DNA from: Paenibacillus tarimensis
GTDB taxonomy: Bacteria; Bacillota; Bacilli; Paenibacillales; Paenibacillaceae
Assembly: GCF_021532315.1 (NCBI RefSeq)
Contig: NZ_JAKGAO010000027.1
Coordinates: 1-64,000, forward strand
DNA length: 64,000 bases
Reading direction: 5' to 3'
Part shown: positions 19,211-27,450 of the stretch, one piece after another
Layout of the letters: each line of letters opens with the position of its first letter
Numbering within the stretch: the first letter of the stretch is position 1
Notes under the pieces: model-generated
What the model saw: only the letters and a program-made list of their open reading frames with translations
What the model was told of the DNA's origin: nothing
The model's database searches: none
Program-made: the position numbers and the translations under genes

Positions 19211-20062
19211 CTAGTCAACGGATGGCTTGGCTCTTAGAGCAATAACTGATCCGGCGCAGGCCGCAGTCAAGCATAATAATGTAATGACAACCGCTCCGGC
19301 TGCAGCACTTCCCGGATCTGCGCCTGCCAGCAGGGCGGATGCGTAGGACGGCAGCCTCCCCGGGCTCCATGCCAGCTGCTCCGCATATAGCGAGCAGACA
19401 ATAGACAGGACAGCTGCTGTCCCAAGAGCCGCAAAAGCTGCGGCGGCACCGCTCTTCAGAAGCGAGCTGAACAGCAGGGTGCAGGTTCCGATAAAAACCA
19501 GCCATAAGCCGTACAGCAGCAGGCTTATGAGGAACTTGCCGGCTCCCACCGCTCCGAACAGCACATAGGTATAATACCAGGCTGCAGCATAGCCGGCCGA
19601 GAAGGACAGCATCGTAATCGTCAGAAGCCCTGCCCATTTGCTCGTGATAAAGGCCGCTGCCGAGATTGGCTTAGTGAGCATTAGGGCAGCAGTTCCGCTG
19701 GCCCGTTCCCCTGACACAACAGCCATGAAGGCGAGCGCTGTAATTAAAGCGCCCATCGTATCGTACTGCCCCAGGGTCTGGGCAAGCACCTCGAATGCCT
19801 GCGGCCGCGGAATTTCCATCAGCGCGCTCTCCGGCAGACTTCCAGCGCTGGCCAACAGCTCCGGCAGCATATGCAGCATCACCGGCTGCATGGCGCCAAG
19901 CAGAATGAAGACAAGCGGCATCCAGATCAGCTTGAAGCTGCGGAGAGACTCCAGCAGCTCCTTCCGGTAGAGCACCCACCACCGTACGAGCGGTGAAGTA
20001 AGCTTGCTGACGGAGCGGCCCGCTGCCACAGTACCACCGGTCATTTTGTCCGGAATCGTCAT
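19211..20062 (-). CDS. yxlG: ABC-2 type permease of the sigY operon (YxlG-like)
   Basis: This 283-residue integral membrane protein has six predicted helices. A large extracytoplasmic loop between helices 1 and 2 (about 65-105) is the ABC-2/NosY-like layout. The conserved GERASGTAALMLTKPISAAAFITSK stretch is the family's coupling region. Its ATG overlaps the ATPase stop by 4 bp (ATGA), indicating translational coupling. It is the last gene of a six-gene cluster matching B. subtilis sigY-yxlC-yxlD-yxlE-yxlF-yxlG. The transported substrate is unknown. Confidence 0.85.
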   Translation of the reverse strand: MTIPDKMTGGTVAAGRSVSKLTSPLVRWWVLYRKELLESLRSFKLIWMPLVFILLGAMQPVMLHMLPELLASAGSLPESALMEIPRPQAFEVLAQTLGQYDTMGALITALAFMAVVSGERASGTAALMLTKPISAAAFITSKWAGLLTITMLSFSAGYAAAWYYTYVLFGAVGAGKFLISLLLYGLWLVFIGTCTLLFSSLLKSGAAAAFAALGTAAVLSIVCSLYAEQLAWSPGRLPSYASALLAGADPGSAAAGAVVITLLCLTAACAGSVIALRAKPSVD

Positions 20063-20988
20063 TGCGCTGCCACCGCCTTCATGAACAAATCCTCCAGTGA
20101 GGTATGGCCGAATTCCATCCTGCGAACCGCAATATCTGCTTCCGCCAGTGCCCCAAGGAGATCCCTCCGCGCGGCTGGCACATCGGAGACAACAAGCCGG
20201 AAGCCGTCTGCGGTTCGTGAGCGCTCCACAATATAAGGCTTCCCGGTCCCTGCTTCAAGCCAGCGGTCCACCCAAGACATCGCCTGCCCGCTGCCGTCGG
20301 TCTGCAGCTCCAGCACCGGCTGCTGATGCTCGCGCCGGATATCCGGCAGCGTTCCCTGGACCGCGACTTTGCCCGCCGCCACAATGATGACATCATCGCA
20401 CAGTTCCTCGGCATCGGGCAGAACATGCGTGGAGAACAGGACCGTCGTCTCCCGCTTCAGATCCCGCAGCAGCTCCAGCACCTCCCTCCGGCCGACCGGG
20501 TCGAGCGCCGATACCGGCTCATCCAGCACAATAAGCCTTGGTTTATGTATGAGGGCCTGTGCAAGACCCAGCCGCTGTTTCATCCCGCCCGAATAGCCTC
20601 CAACCCGGCGCTTGCCTGCCTGTTCCAGACCGACACGAATGAGCAGCTCCTTGGCAGCGGCAGCCGCTGCTCTTGCTGTCATGCCGCTTGCTCTGCCGCA
20701 GTGCACCAGAAATTCAATGCCGGTCATCCAGCCGTAGAGCGGTGGTGTCTGCGGCAGGTAACCGATTGAAGCCCGGAAGGCATCGGCTTCTGAAGCCCCC
20801 GCAAATCGGATCTGTCCCGAGGTTGGCTTCAGCAGGCCGGTCAGCATGCGGATCGTCGTCGTCTTGCCTGCCCCGTTAGGGCCAAGCAGCGCCACGCAGC
20901 GGCCTTCCCCGATCGTGAAGCTGACGCCTTTGACCGCCTGTGTCGTGCCAAATGTCTTGGTTACATTCTCTACCCTCATCAGCTCCAT
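20059..20988 (-). CDS. yxlF: ABC transporter ATPase of the sigY operon (YxlF-like)
   Basis: A 309-residue ATPase with Walker A GPNGAGKTT (about 35-43), signature YSGGMKQRL (about 132-140), Walker B LIVLDEP and the H-loop in FSTHVL. An additional C-terminal domain of about 90 residues is typical of the CcmA/drug-export subfamily. It pairs with the adjacent permease (4-bp overlap). The start overlaps the last base of the yxlE-like stop. The gene order identifies it as the YxlF counterpart. Confidence 0.9.
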   Translation of the reverse strand: MELMRVENVTKTFGTTQAVKGVSFTIGEGRCVALLGPNGAGKTTTIRMLTGLLKPTSGQIRFAGASEADAFRASIGYLPQTPPLYGWMTGIEFLVHCGRASGMTARAAAAAAKELLIRVGLEQAGKRRVGGYSGGMKQRLGLAQALIHKPRLIVLDEPVSALDPVGRREVLELLRDLKRETTVLFSTHVLPDAEELCDDVIIVAAGKVAVQGTLPDIRREHQQPVLELQTDGSGQAMSWVDRWLEAGTGKPYIVERSRTADGFRLVVSDVPAARRDLLGALAEADIAVRRMEFGHTSLEDLFMKAVAAQ

Positions 20989-21194
20989 CAGTCATTGTTC
21001 CTTCCAATTACAAAGAACAGCACCGGTCCGATCAGGTTGCCGAAAATAATAGCCAGCAGCCAGGCCCACTTGGGTCCGCGCGTCCGTTCTGCCCGCAGGC
21101 ACACGATTATAGCCGTTACCATTAATATCAATTGAAGCGCCAGTACCGGCGCAAGCACCGGCATAAGCTCCTGCAGCTTTGACCAATCGTCCAT
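20988..21194 (-). CDS. yxlE: Small membrane protein with PLDc_N domain (YxlE-like)
   Basis: The 68 residues contain two transmembrane helices (about 15-35 and 43-64). The motif RGPKWAWLLAIIFGNLIGPVLFFVIGR is that of the PLDc_N family of small membrane proteins. YxlE of B. subtilis has this domain and contributes negatively to SigY activity. Position immediately before the ATPase gene fits that assignment. Confidence 0.85.
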   Translation of the reverse strand: MDDWSKLQELMPVLAPVLALQLILMVTAIIVCLRAERTRGPKWAWLLAIIFGNLIGPVLFFVIGRNND

Positions 21195-21284
21195 TCCCGT
21201 ATCCCCTGTCGTATAAGCTCTATTTTCTCCCCGGCATTCCTCTATCTCTTCTCTACTTGGGTCAAACCGCCCTAATCTTCCGCC

Positions 21285-21512
21285 CTATTCCTTCCGTTCT
21301 CCATCAGCCCGCTTCCCCGGCTTCCAGCCCTTCCGGACAAACAGAATGTACAGAAGCGGCGGCATTGGCGTCTGGATAAGCCCCCACAATCCCCAGAACC
21401 AGTAGTATTTCGTCCGCTTCCGCGCATCGATGAACAGCCAGGTTGACTGAGCGAGCAGGATAAGCGGCAGCACAATCAAGGCCCAGACGGGCAGCTCTCT
21501 TAGCTCATCCAT
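21285..21512 (-). CDS. yxlD: Small membrane anti-sigma component (YxlD-like)
   Basis: This 75-residue protein has two hydrophobic helices (about 8-26 and 39-60) flanking a basic DARKRTKYYWFWG loop, then a basic tail. In B. subtilis YxlC and YxlD together restrain SigY. The start overlaps the preceding yxlC-like gene by 13 bp. The call rests on size, topology and gene order; sequence is too short for confidence by itself. Confidence 0.75.
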   Translation of the reverse strand: MDELRELPVWALIVLPLILLAQSTWLFIDARKRTKYYWFWGLWGLIQTPMPPLLYILFVRKGWKPGKRADGERKE

Positions 21513-21886
21513 TCCTGCTCCACCTCTCTGCCGGTGCCCCGGAGCCAGTGAACCACCGCAAAGCCCGTACCGCCGATAAGCGCCAATACCTGGAGCACAA
21601 TGAACCAGACGACGTTACTGCTCAGCATCAGCATGAGAACCGAGAGGATAGCCCCCCCTGTCAGCCAGAAAATCGCGAGATCACGCAGCAGCTTGCGCCT
21701 GGCTGATCTCCGGCCTTCAAGAGCCAATTCTTCAAACCACACCGATGACGGGACATTGATATCCCTTTGCTCGTCGAAATCTGCCAAACCCTCCTGCAGC
21801 CAGGCTTCTACCAGCTTGAGATCCTCTTGTTCTGCCGCATCAGCTTGACCAGCACGCTTGCCGTCCTTATTACGTTTCACTGCCAC
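21500..21886 (-). CDS. yxlC: Anti-SigY factor (YxlC-like)
   Basis: The 128-residue protein has a soluble N-terminal half (about 1-70) with the motif LVEAWLQEGLADFDEQ...PSSVWFEEL, followed by two transmembrane helices (about 70-90 and 95-113). This is the layout of membrane anti-sigma factors whose cytoplasmic N-terminus holds the sigma factor. The gene overlaps the sigma factor's 3' end by 17 bp, so the two are translationally linked. Confidence 0.8.
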   Translation of the reverse strand: MAVKRNKDGKRAGQADAAEQEDLKLVEAWLQEGLADFDEQRDINVPSSVWFEELALEGRRSARRKLLRDLAIFWLTGGAILSVLMLMLSSNVVWFIVLQVLALIGGTGFAVVHWLRGTGREVEQEWMS

Positions 21887-22412
21887 TTGCGATCAGCTCC
21901 TTTCTCAGCTTCTTCAAACCGTTGTGTATGCGGGATTTCACCGTCCCAGCCGGAATATTCATCCACTCCGCAATCTCATCCACCGTGTAGCCGTAATAAT
22001 GCTTCAGCATTATCGGCACGCGTATGTCATAATCCAGCTCAGCCAAGGCTTCCATCGCCTCCGGCCATGAGCCTCCTTCCGCAGCGGACATAAATTTCAT
22101 TGATCTCAGTGCCTGCAGCCGTTCGGCCTCCTGATGCTTCCGCTCACGCACCCTCCGCCTCATCGCATCGATGTACAGCCGGGTGCCGATGGCAATCAGC
22201 CAGGTTGAGAATTTGGACCTTCCCTCATAAGCGCTGATATTCTCGATCGCCCGCAGCATTGTATCCTGCACAAGGTCCTCGGCCAGGTTGCGGTTCATTG
22301 TAATCTTTAGCATATATTTGTATAAAAACGGGTAGTGCTGCTGCAGCAGCGCGGCCAGCGCCTTGTTGTCGGTTCTCGCCTGCTGCCATATTCTCTCTTC
22401 GGCCTCTGTCAC
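21870..22412 (-). CDS. sigY: ECF RNA polymerase sigma factor, SigY-like
   Basis: A 180-residue ECF sigma factor. Region 2 is recognisable as LLQQHYPFLYKYMLKIT...AEDLVQDTMLRAIENI with STWLIAIGTRLYID. Region 4 is a helix-turn-helix (YYGYTVDEIAEWMNIPAGTVKSRIHNGLKKLRK). The GTG start is preceded by AAGGGGGG at 9 nt. Downstream are homologues of yxlC, yxlD, yxlE, yxlF and yxlG in that order, exactly the B. subtilis sigY operon. A matching ECF promoter lies 40-65 bp upstream, so autoregulation is likely. In B. subtilis SigY has a small regulon linked to antibiotic and nitrogen stress; the signal here is unknown. Confidence 0.9.
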   Translation of the reverse strand: MTEAEERIWQQARTDNKALAALLQQHYPFLYKYMLKITMNRNLAEDLVQDTMLRAIENISAYEGRSKFSTWLIAIGTRLYIDAMRRRVRERKHQEAERLQALRSMKFMSAAEGGSWPEAMEALAELDYDIRVPIMLKHYYGYTVDEIAEWMNIPAGTVKSRIHNGLKKLRKELIASGSET

Positions 22413-22451
22413 TGCCGGCGTCCCCCCTTGCGATTCCGGAATCAGCCATAA

Positions 22452-22477
22452 GACGTCCAGCTTTCTTCAAACGTTCA
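22452..22477 (-). promoter_or_regulatory. Candidate autoregulatory SigY promoter
   Basis: On the minus strand TGAACG (22472-22477) and CGTC (22452-22455) are separated by 16 bp. This is the ECF-type -35/-10 pair reported for the sigY promoter of B. subtilis. The -10 is 39 bp upstream of the sigY GTG start. Confidence 0.75.
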
Positions 22478-22547
22478 CGACATTAAAAATATATTTTGCA
22501 GCTGTTTGTTTTAATCTGTCCAACCCTTCCAATCCTTCCAACCATGC

Positions 22548-22588
22548 AAAAAACCGGCAGCGGACCCATATCTGGTCCCACTGCCGGT
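22548..22588 (-). terminator. Terminator of the M24 peptidase gene
   Basis: ACCGGCAG/CTGCCGGT and GGACC/GGTCC arms (22553-22588) form a long hairpin. Six Ts follow on the minus strand. It separates the M24 gene from the sigY promoter. Confidence 0.92.
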
Positions 22589-22679
22589 GCCGGGGCTATG
22601 CGCATGCCGCACCAACGTTAAGAAGCTTCCTGCACTCTTTAACTGCATGACTTTCAAATAACCTCATTAACCAGCCTGC

Positions 22680-23906
22680 CTAAGGCAGCACAATTAACTG
22701 CTCCGGCGATCGTGTCAGTGCTAGCGGAGGGCCTTCCTCCTGGATCACGTAGGTGTTCTCAATGCCGACCACACCAACCCCGGGGAAGGTGAATTTTGGC
22801 TCCACGGCAATGACCATGCCTGCCCGGAGCGGCATCGTGAACCCTTTGGCCAGTACAGGCCATTCATCCACTTCCAACCCGATGCCATGACCGAGGAAGC
22901 GAACCCTGTCTGCTCCGAAGCCCATGAAATGGTCTGCCAAGCCTTCCTGCTCAGCCATATGTAGCGCTTCCTGATACGGCTTCTCCGCTATAATGCCGGG
23001 CAGCAGCAGCTTCTCCGACTGCCGCATTATCCGCTCTGTCACCCCGTAAGCCCGTAGCAGCTCTTCCGGAAGCTCGCCGATGACGGCCGTCCGCGTCTGG
23101 TCAATGATATACCCGTCAATACAGCAGCCTACATCAAGAAGAATAGGCTCGTTCCGTCCGAACAGCCGGCGGCTGACACTCTGCGGGGCCGATGCTCCCA
23201 GCCCTCGTCCGCCTGCCGGTCCATCAAAATAAGAGGGTACAGCCGCCGCTTCCCCGGCGCCTACCATCCCGGTGATGACTTCCTGATTATAAGCACGCAT
23301 CCGCATGAGACCGATATGTCCCCGCTTGCGGATTTCATATTCATAGCGCGCCATCCAGTCCAGCTCGGACACGCCTTCCTTCAGGAAATTCAGGGCTTCG
23401 GCCAACGCTTCCGCTGCTGCCTGCGCAGCCTGCTCGATGCGTGCAATTTCCCAAGGCGACTTGATCATCCGCTGCCGCCTCATGAGCGGGCTGGCATCCG
23501 TAAGGGCTGCCCCTGCCGGCTCCAGCAGGTCAGCCAGCTTGAGATAAGTCTGCGCTGGCAGCACATCGAGAGGCGTACCGATCAGCCGCTTGCGGCCAGG
23601 CGGCACAGCTGCGGCTAAACCTGCCGCCAGCTTGGCGCCGAATTCACGGAATGCACCCAGCTCCTCTGTACGGATATGCGCTTCTTCTCGCGCACGGGCA
23701 ACGCTGCGCCTTACATAGAGGACTGCTTCGCCTACAGCGGGAATGAAGCAGTAGCCCGTCTGCATCGTACCGGTCAAATAGTAGATGTCCGTGTTCTGTG
23801 TAAGCAGGAACCCGTCCAGTCCCTCTTCCTGTATCACCTGCTGCATTCGGCTAATTCGGGCTTCCGACTCTCCCGCAGGAAGAATTCTGTACTCCCCCGC
23901 ACGCAT
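22680..23906 (-). CDS. M24 family metallopeptidase (Xaa-Pro peptidase-like)
   Basis: About 408 residues with a creatinase-like N-terminal domain (GLDGFLLTQNTDIYYLTGTMQ) and a pita-bread catalytic domain. Metal ligands are visible: two Asp in LLDVGCCIDGYIIDQTRT, His in FLGHGIGLEVDEWP, Glu in VEPKF and Glu in GIENTY. All five canonical ligands are therefore present and the enzyme should be active, cleaving X-Pro peptides. Proline specificity is inferred. I placed the start at the ATG at 23906, with GGAG at 7 nt; an in-frame ATG at 23966 would add 20 residues but lacks a properly spaced RBS. Confidence 0.88.
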   Translation of the reverse strand: MRAGEYRILPAGESEARISRMQQVIQEEGLDGFLLTQNTDIYYLTGTMQTGYCFIPAVGEAVLYVRRSVARAREEAHIRTEELGAFREFGAKLAAGLAAAVPPGRKRLIGTPLDVLPAQTYLKLADLLEPAGAALTDASPLMRRQRMIKSPWEIARIEQAAQAAAEALAEALNFLKEGVSELDWMARYEYEIRKRGHIGLMRMRAYNQEVITGMVGAGEAAAVPSYFDGPAGGRGLGASAPQSVSRRLFGRNEPILLDVGCCIDGYIIDQTRTAVIGELPEELLRAYGVTERIMRQSEKLLLPGIIAEKPYQEALHMAEQEGLADHFMGFGADRVRFLGHGIGLEVDEWPVLAKGFTMPLRAGMVIAVEPKFTFPGVGVVGIENTYVIQEEGPPLALTRSPEQLIVLP

Positions 23907-24101
23907 AATGTCACTCCCGTTCAAGCTCGATTCTTCCACTCTCTCATGCCGCATCCGTAACCCCATCCTTCCCCAGCATCTCGTTCCTTCATTGAAGCAG
24001 GTTTCAAGCGGGGCGTCAAACCTCCCGCGGGACTTGAATGAACGCCGAAGAGCCCTTACTCAGTTCCAAATTCCATGGGCCCTGCTCCATAATAAGGCAC
24101 A

Positions 24102-24584
24102 TCAATAGACCACCTCGGCCGCACCCTTAATATCCCACTCAATCGGTTCAAGCATGCGGAATACATTCGGGTTACGGAGCCGCACGATCATAATGACCCC
24201 TGGACGCTGCAGCGTAACTTCATAGTTGAAGGCTTCATTCCGGTAGTGATAAGGGAAGCTTTCGTCTCCGTCCACCACCTTGAAGAGCAGCAGCTCCGCC
24301 CGCTCTCTTAACTTCGACCCTCTGAGCGGCATACCGGTTTCGTCAATCTTCAGGTTGCCCTGCAGATATAAGGCACCCGCTTCAGCCGCAGCACGGGGGT
24401 CGATCCTGATTTCCCCGCGGCTCAGTGCCAGCGGATCGAGCTGCTGAGCTGCCGCGTGGGCCGCACGGTTAACGGCATGCTTGCCTTCGAACAGCGTACG
24501 CATCGCCATTTCCTCGTCGATCTGCAGCGTATGAACCATGATCCACACAACCGAAAACAACAGCAGCAGCAGCAGCTTGTCCAT
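24102..24584 (-). CDS. Pilin-like/TadE-like membrane protein of the Tad-like operon
   Basis: This 160-residue protein has one N-terminal transmembrane helix (about 3-20, MDKLLLLLLFSVVWIMV). A helix containing HAVNRAAHAAAQQLD (about 36-50), as in TadE/TadG-type pseudopilins, leads into a C-terminal beta domain. No classical prepilin-peptidase site (G before F/Y plus Glu at +5) is visible. It is the last gene of the tad-like cluster, 237 bp beyond the previous gene, and I found no convincing gene in that gap. Assignment rests on topology and context. Confidence 0.6.
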   Translation of the reverse strand: MDKLLLLLLFSVVWIMVHTLQIDEEMAMRTLFEGKHAVNRAAHAAAQQLDPLALSRGEIRIDPRAAAEAGALYLQGNLKIDETGMPLRGSKLRERAELLLFKVVDGDESFPYHYRNEAFNYEVTLQRPGVIMIVRLRNPNVFRMLEPIEWDIKGAAEVVY

Positions 24585-24821
24585 CTTCTCTCATTCCCCT
24601 CCTTCCTGGCAGGACCTCTAATGTGTCCATGCTGGATCAGCTTTGTAAGCCTGCTATCCTTTCGCTTGTTTATCACCGCCCCTTCTGTTTTGTAATTGTT
24701 CATACCGCTGACCGCCTCCGCTCATCTGTTTAATAGCAAACAAAGACAATTCTCGTCAGCCCTCAATCCCCCTTGTCGTCCTTATCCTTCTTGTCCACCT
24801 TAACCCTGCTGTTAGCATCGC

Positions 24822-25247
24822 TCAAGGCACATATTCGCTCATCTTGATGCCATAGGCGCTCATACGCTCATCATCACCCGGGGGCGTAAGGCCTATTAGA
24901 CGGTCGATTTCGAACAGCCGTTCATAGGGGTAGCGAACGGTCAGCTCAAGTCCAATTCCCCGTGGAAGGGGGAAAGCCTCATCCGTTGCCGCCGCTCCTG
25001 AGGTAGACCTCACATCATATTCGAGTTCATCCGCCTGCAAGCCGTAAGCAGCCAAGCGTTCAGCAGACTCCCTCATCATAGCGCTGCTGATGTATCCGTG
25101 ATCTCCGTTTGCACCAATCTCCAGCAGGTAATCCACCTCCTTTTGCAGGACCGCTTGTCTGACGATAAGCACATGCTTGTATATGGGAGAGAACATCAGC
25201 CAGCAGAATGTTGCCGCGAACAATACAAATACAAGCACAGACCTCAT
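24822..25247 (-). CDS. Pilin-like membrane protein of the Tad-like operon
   Basis: Of 141 residues, about 4-22 form a single transmembrane helix. A long helix (HVLIVRQAVLQKEVDYLLEIGANG) and a soluble domain follow, which is minor-pilin topology. It overlaps the preceding 48-residue gene by 4 bp (ATGA). I do not recognise the family; a role in the pilus-like apparatus is inferred from operon position only. Confidence 0.6.
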   Translation of the reverse strand: MRSVLVFVLFAATFCWLMFSPIYKHVLIVRQAVLQKEVDYLLEIGANGDHGYISSAMMRESAERLAAYGLQADELEYDVRSTSGAAATDEAFPLPRGIGLELTVRYPYERLFEIDRLIGLTPPGDDERMSAYGIKMSEYVP

Positions 25248-25390
25248 GGGCTAATCCCCCGGATCGATTCACTCATCGCTCTGCCGGAGGACTCGACCTG
25301 CGCCTTTGTCCCCGACTCTCCTTCCACCACGGCCGTATAGATCAAGATGACTGTCACCAGCAGCATCAATGTCATTAGCAACCCCCGCAT
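25244..25390 (-). CDS. 48-residue single-pass membrane protein (paralogue of the next gene)
   Basis: The product is a hydrophobic helix (MRGLLMTLMLLVTVILIYTA) followed by a short polar tail ending SIRGISP. AGGAGG lies 9 nt before the ATG. It shares pattern with the 49-residue upstream gene: M-R-x-x-L-M-T, Leu/Val helix, T-x-A-Q-(V/I)-E and a C-terminal I-x-x-I-(S/N)-P. The pair probably arose by tandem duplication. These could be the structural subunits of the pilus-like system, although the Flp-pilin Gly-Glu-Tyr motif is absent. Confidence 0.7.
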   Translation of the reverse strand: MRGLLMTLMLLVTVILIYTAVVEGESGTKAQVESSGRAMSESIRGISP

Positions 25391-25424
25391 CAGGCTGCAC
25401 CTCCTGTTCCTGCCGCTTCCTGCG

Positions 25425-25574
25425 TTAAGGATTAATGGCCCCAATCTTCGTATTCGCCGCATTGCCCTGCGTCTCAATCTGTGCCTGGGTGCCTGTCCCA
25501 TCCTTGGCAATAATCGAGTTGAACAGCAGAATAACAACCACCAGCAGCATTACCGTCATCAAAATATTTCTCAC
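25425..25574 (-). CDS. 49-residue single-pass membrane protein, possible pilin subunit
   Basis: This tiny protein has a hydrophobic N-terminal helix (NILMTVMLLVVVILLFNSI) and a polar tail with GTQAQIETQGN. The start is taken as GTG at 25574 because GAGGAGG lies 9 nt upstream. It is paralogous to the following 48-residue gene. It sits between the tadC-like gene and the minor pilin-like genes, where pilin genes are often found. Confidence 0.7.
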   Translation of the reverse strand: MRNILMTVMLLVVVILLFNSIIAKDGTGTQAQIETQGNAANTKIGAINP

Positions 25575-25597
25575 CTTAAATTTCCTCCTCTGACCGG

Positions 25598-26518
25598 TTA
25601 AGAGTTCAATGATTGGAACAGCTTCTGCCCTTCCTGAACCCATGGATAAATAAAAATCTGAAAGGTGTACAAAATCGGGACACCCGCCAATATGAACAGC
25701 ACATAAGACGCCGACTCCTTGCGGGTTTCCTTCCTCAGCTCGAGCTTGGCCTTGTAATCGGTAATCCGTCCCTTCAGCAGCTCATAATAAGCTTCATCCT
25801 CATGCATCCGCATCGCTTCGATAGTTTCCACGAACCCTGCTCCCTCAGCTGTACCCAGCCTCTGTTTGAAGCGTCTCAGAGCGGAATCCGCATCATGGTA
25901 CCATTCGCCGAGCATCCGCTCGAGATCAACGCGAATTGCCGAGGTATAGGGCAGACAACGCGTCAGCTTCGCATGAATATGGAGCGACGATCCGGCAAAA
26001 TACAGCAGCTGGTTGCTGATCGCGTGAATCTCTCTCATCATCCGCTCTGAGCGGTAGCCTCGAAAAGCCTCCAGCATGGGAAGATCCCAAAGAAAAGCTG
26101 CAGCTGCCGCAAAGAACAGGGTAGCCGGGCCATACACCGGCAGTCCCTGCACCGGAACAACCTCCGGGTACAATGCCAGCGCCGCCCCGCAGCCCACACT
26201 GCCGATTACAAGCATCCGCCTGACAGCCGCATACAGCCCTGGGTCCACGGACAAGCCGCAGCCGGCAAGCGCCGCTTCCCGCTCCAGATAATATGCACTG
26301 CTGCGCGAGATTCCGAGCAAGCGCAGCAGCCATTCGGGTGCAGTCAACCGCTCTGCGCCATCGTCACCTGCGGCACCGCTCCAACGCGGTCGCCTGTACA
26401 TGATCGCCCGCAGCAGATGGATGAACATTGTCACACCAATCACGAACTGACTGGCCATTAACAGCATAACGACCAGCCGGTAAACCTGATCTCCCACTAA
26501 TGCCAACCCCCTGGTCAC
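25598..26518 (-). CDS. tadC: TadC-like inner-membrane platform protein
   Basis: A 306-residue protein with an N-terminal helix (about 12-34) and two central helices (about 108-150). A cytoplasmic helical domain contains the T2SSF-like segment REIHAISNQLLYFAGSSLHIHAKLTRCLPYT, and the final helix is about 275-293. This matches Tad/type II secretion platform proteins. It follows the tadB-like gene with a 4-bp GTGA overlap. The GTG start at 26518 is kept, but a GTG at 26497, preceded by AGGGGG, may be the real start. The partner is the CpaF-type ATPase encoded upstream. Confidence 0.75.
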   Translation of the reverse strand: MTRGLALVGDQVYRLVVMLLMASQFVIGVTMFIHLLRAIMYRRPRWSGAAGDDGAERLTAPEWLLRLLGISRSSAYYLEREAALAGCGLSVDPGLYAAVRRMLVIGSVGCGAALALYPEVVPVQGLPVYGPATLFFAAAAAFLWDLPMLEAFRGYRSERMMREIHAISNQLLYFAGSSLHIHAKLTRCLPYTSAIRVDLERMLGEWYHDADSALRRFKQRLGTAEGAGFVETIEAMRMHEDEAYYELLKGRITDYKAKLELRKETRKESASYVLFILAGVPILYTFQIFIYPWVQEGQKLFQSLNS

Positions 26519-27450
26519 ATCTTCTTACGCGACAAATAGATCCCCATGACAAAGGATGCAAATATCAGTACTAGTGCGTTAAGAATCATATCCCTGCCCT
26601 GCGGGTCCAGAACATAATATTGATAAGCGCTGTCTGGCGTATAATGCATGTTGATCCCAATGAATAAAGCCAGAAACAGGATCGGCGAGAAGTTGGCCAG
26701 CCGGATCTCAAGCAGACGGTTCCTCTCCTGCTGGTTGGCAAGCTGCGACTGCCGCATATCGGTAATAAGCGTCTTAAGATTATCCCCGACCCTGCAGCCC
26801 TCCGATAAGCCGACCCGTAGAATACTAGCAAAGTAATCCCCCCATACATGGCCAAGCGCCGAGGCAAAAATCCGCAGGCTTGAATCCGCATCCTCCTTAA
26901 TGGACAGGTTGCGGTACAGCTGGTCAAACACCGCGTGCATCGGGCCGAGAAGCCGGCGCTCCTCGACAGTCCGGCGCAGAGCTGTGCGCAGGTGATGGCC
27001 TCCGGTCATCATATAGCTTTGATAAAACAGCTCGACCGCTGGCAGAAAATCCGCCCGGCTCTGCAGCTGCCTGTGGGTCAATACCATCCGCAGCACCAGA
27101 TACGGCGTGCCGAGCGCTAGAAGGAACAGCAGCAGCGTTCCCTTTGGCGTTTGTATCAGCAGCGCTCCCGCAGCCAAGCCTCCCAGCCCGAACAATCCCG
27201 TCATCAAAAGGAAGACTGTCGGCTTCACCTGCCACCGTACACTCGCAAGCAGGATAGACAGATGTCCATCCTGAAGCCACAATCTGGCGGCTATGTCTGC
27301 CGACCTTCTGCGAAGGCCGTTCCTCCTGCGGTAAGCTAATCGTTCCCGGTGCGCGCCCTCCTCGCCGAACAGAAGCATTAGCTGCCTGACAGCCGTGAAG
27401 ACTAAAACGAACAGCACACCGGCGACCGCTCCCACCTGCCAAGACATCAT
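26515..27450 (-). CDS. tadB: TadB-like inner-membrane platform protein
   Basis: About 311 residues. One transmembrane helix lies near the N-terminus (about 5-25), two in the middle (about 75-122) and one or two at the end (about 255-305). The cytoplasmic domain has FLPAVELFYQSYMMTGGHHLRTALRRTV and, further on, GLSEGCRVGDNLKTL. These are T2SSF-family features. The start at 27450 overlaps the tadA-like stop as ATGA, with GGGGGG upstream; a longer ORF back to 27507 is a reading-frame extension into tadA. TadB and TadC form the platform acted on by the TadA ATPase. Confidence 0.8.
   Translation of the reverse strand: MMSWQVGAVAGVLFVLVFTAVRQLMLLFGEEGAHRERLAYRRRNGLRRRSADIAARLWLQDGHLSILLASVRWQVKPTVFLLMTGLFGLGGLAAGALLIQTPKGTLLLFLLALGTPYLVLRMVLTHRQLQSRADFLPAVELFYQSYMMTGGHHLRTALRRTVEERRLLGPMHAVFDQLYRNLSIKEDADSSLRIFASALGHVWGDYFASILRVGLSEGCRVGDNLKTLITDMRQSQLANQQERNRLLEIRLANFSPILFLALFIGINMHYTPDSAYQYYVLDPQGRDMILNALVLIFASFVMGIYLSRKKM

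Noticed and set aside
23988-24042. Inverted repeat (TTCATT...AATGAA with inner AGGTTT/AAACCT) upstream of the M24 gene
   Set aside because: Arms are discontinuous and there is no T-run; too weak to call a terminator or operator.
24740-24821. A Lys/Asp-rich peptide (ending VDKKDKDDKGD) in another frame just after the 141-residue pilin-like gene, suggesting a frameshifted tail
   Set aside because: Only about 20 codons, low complexity, no RBS; a real frameshift would need resequencing to show.
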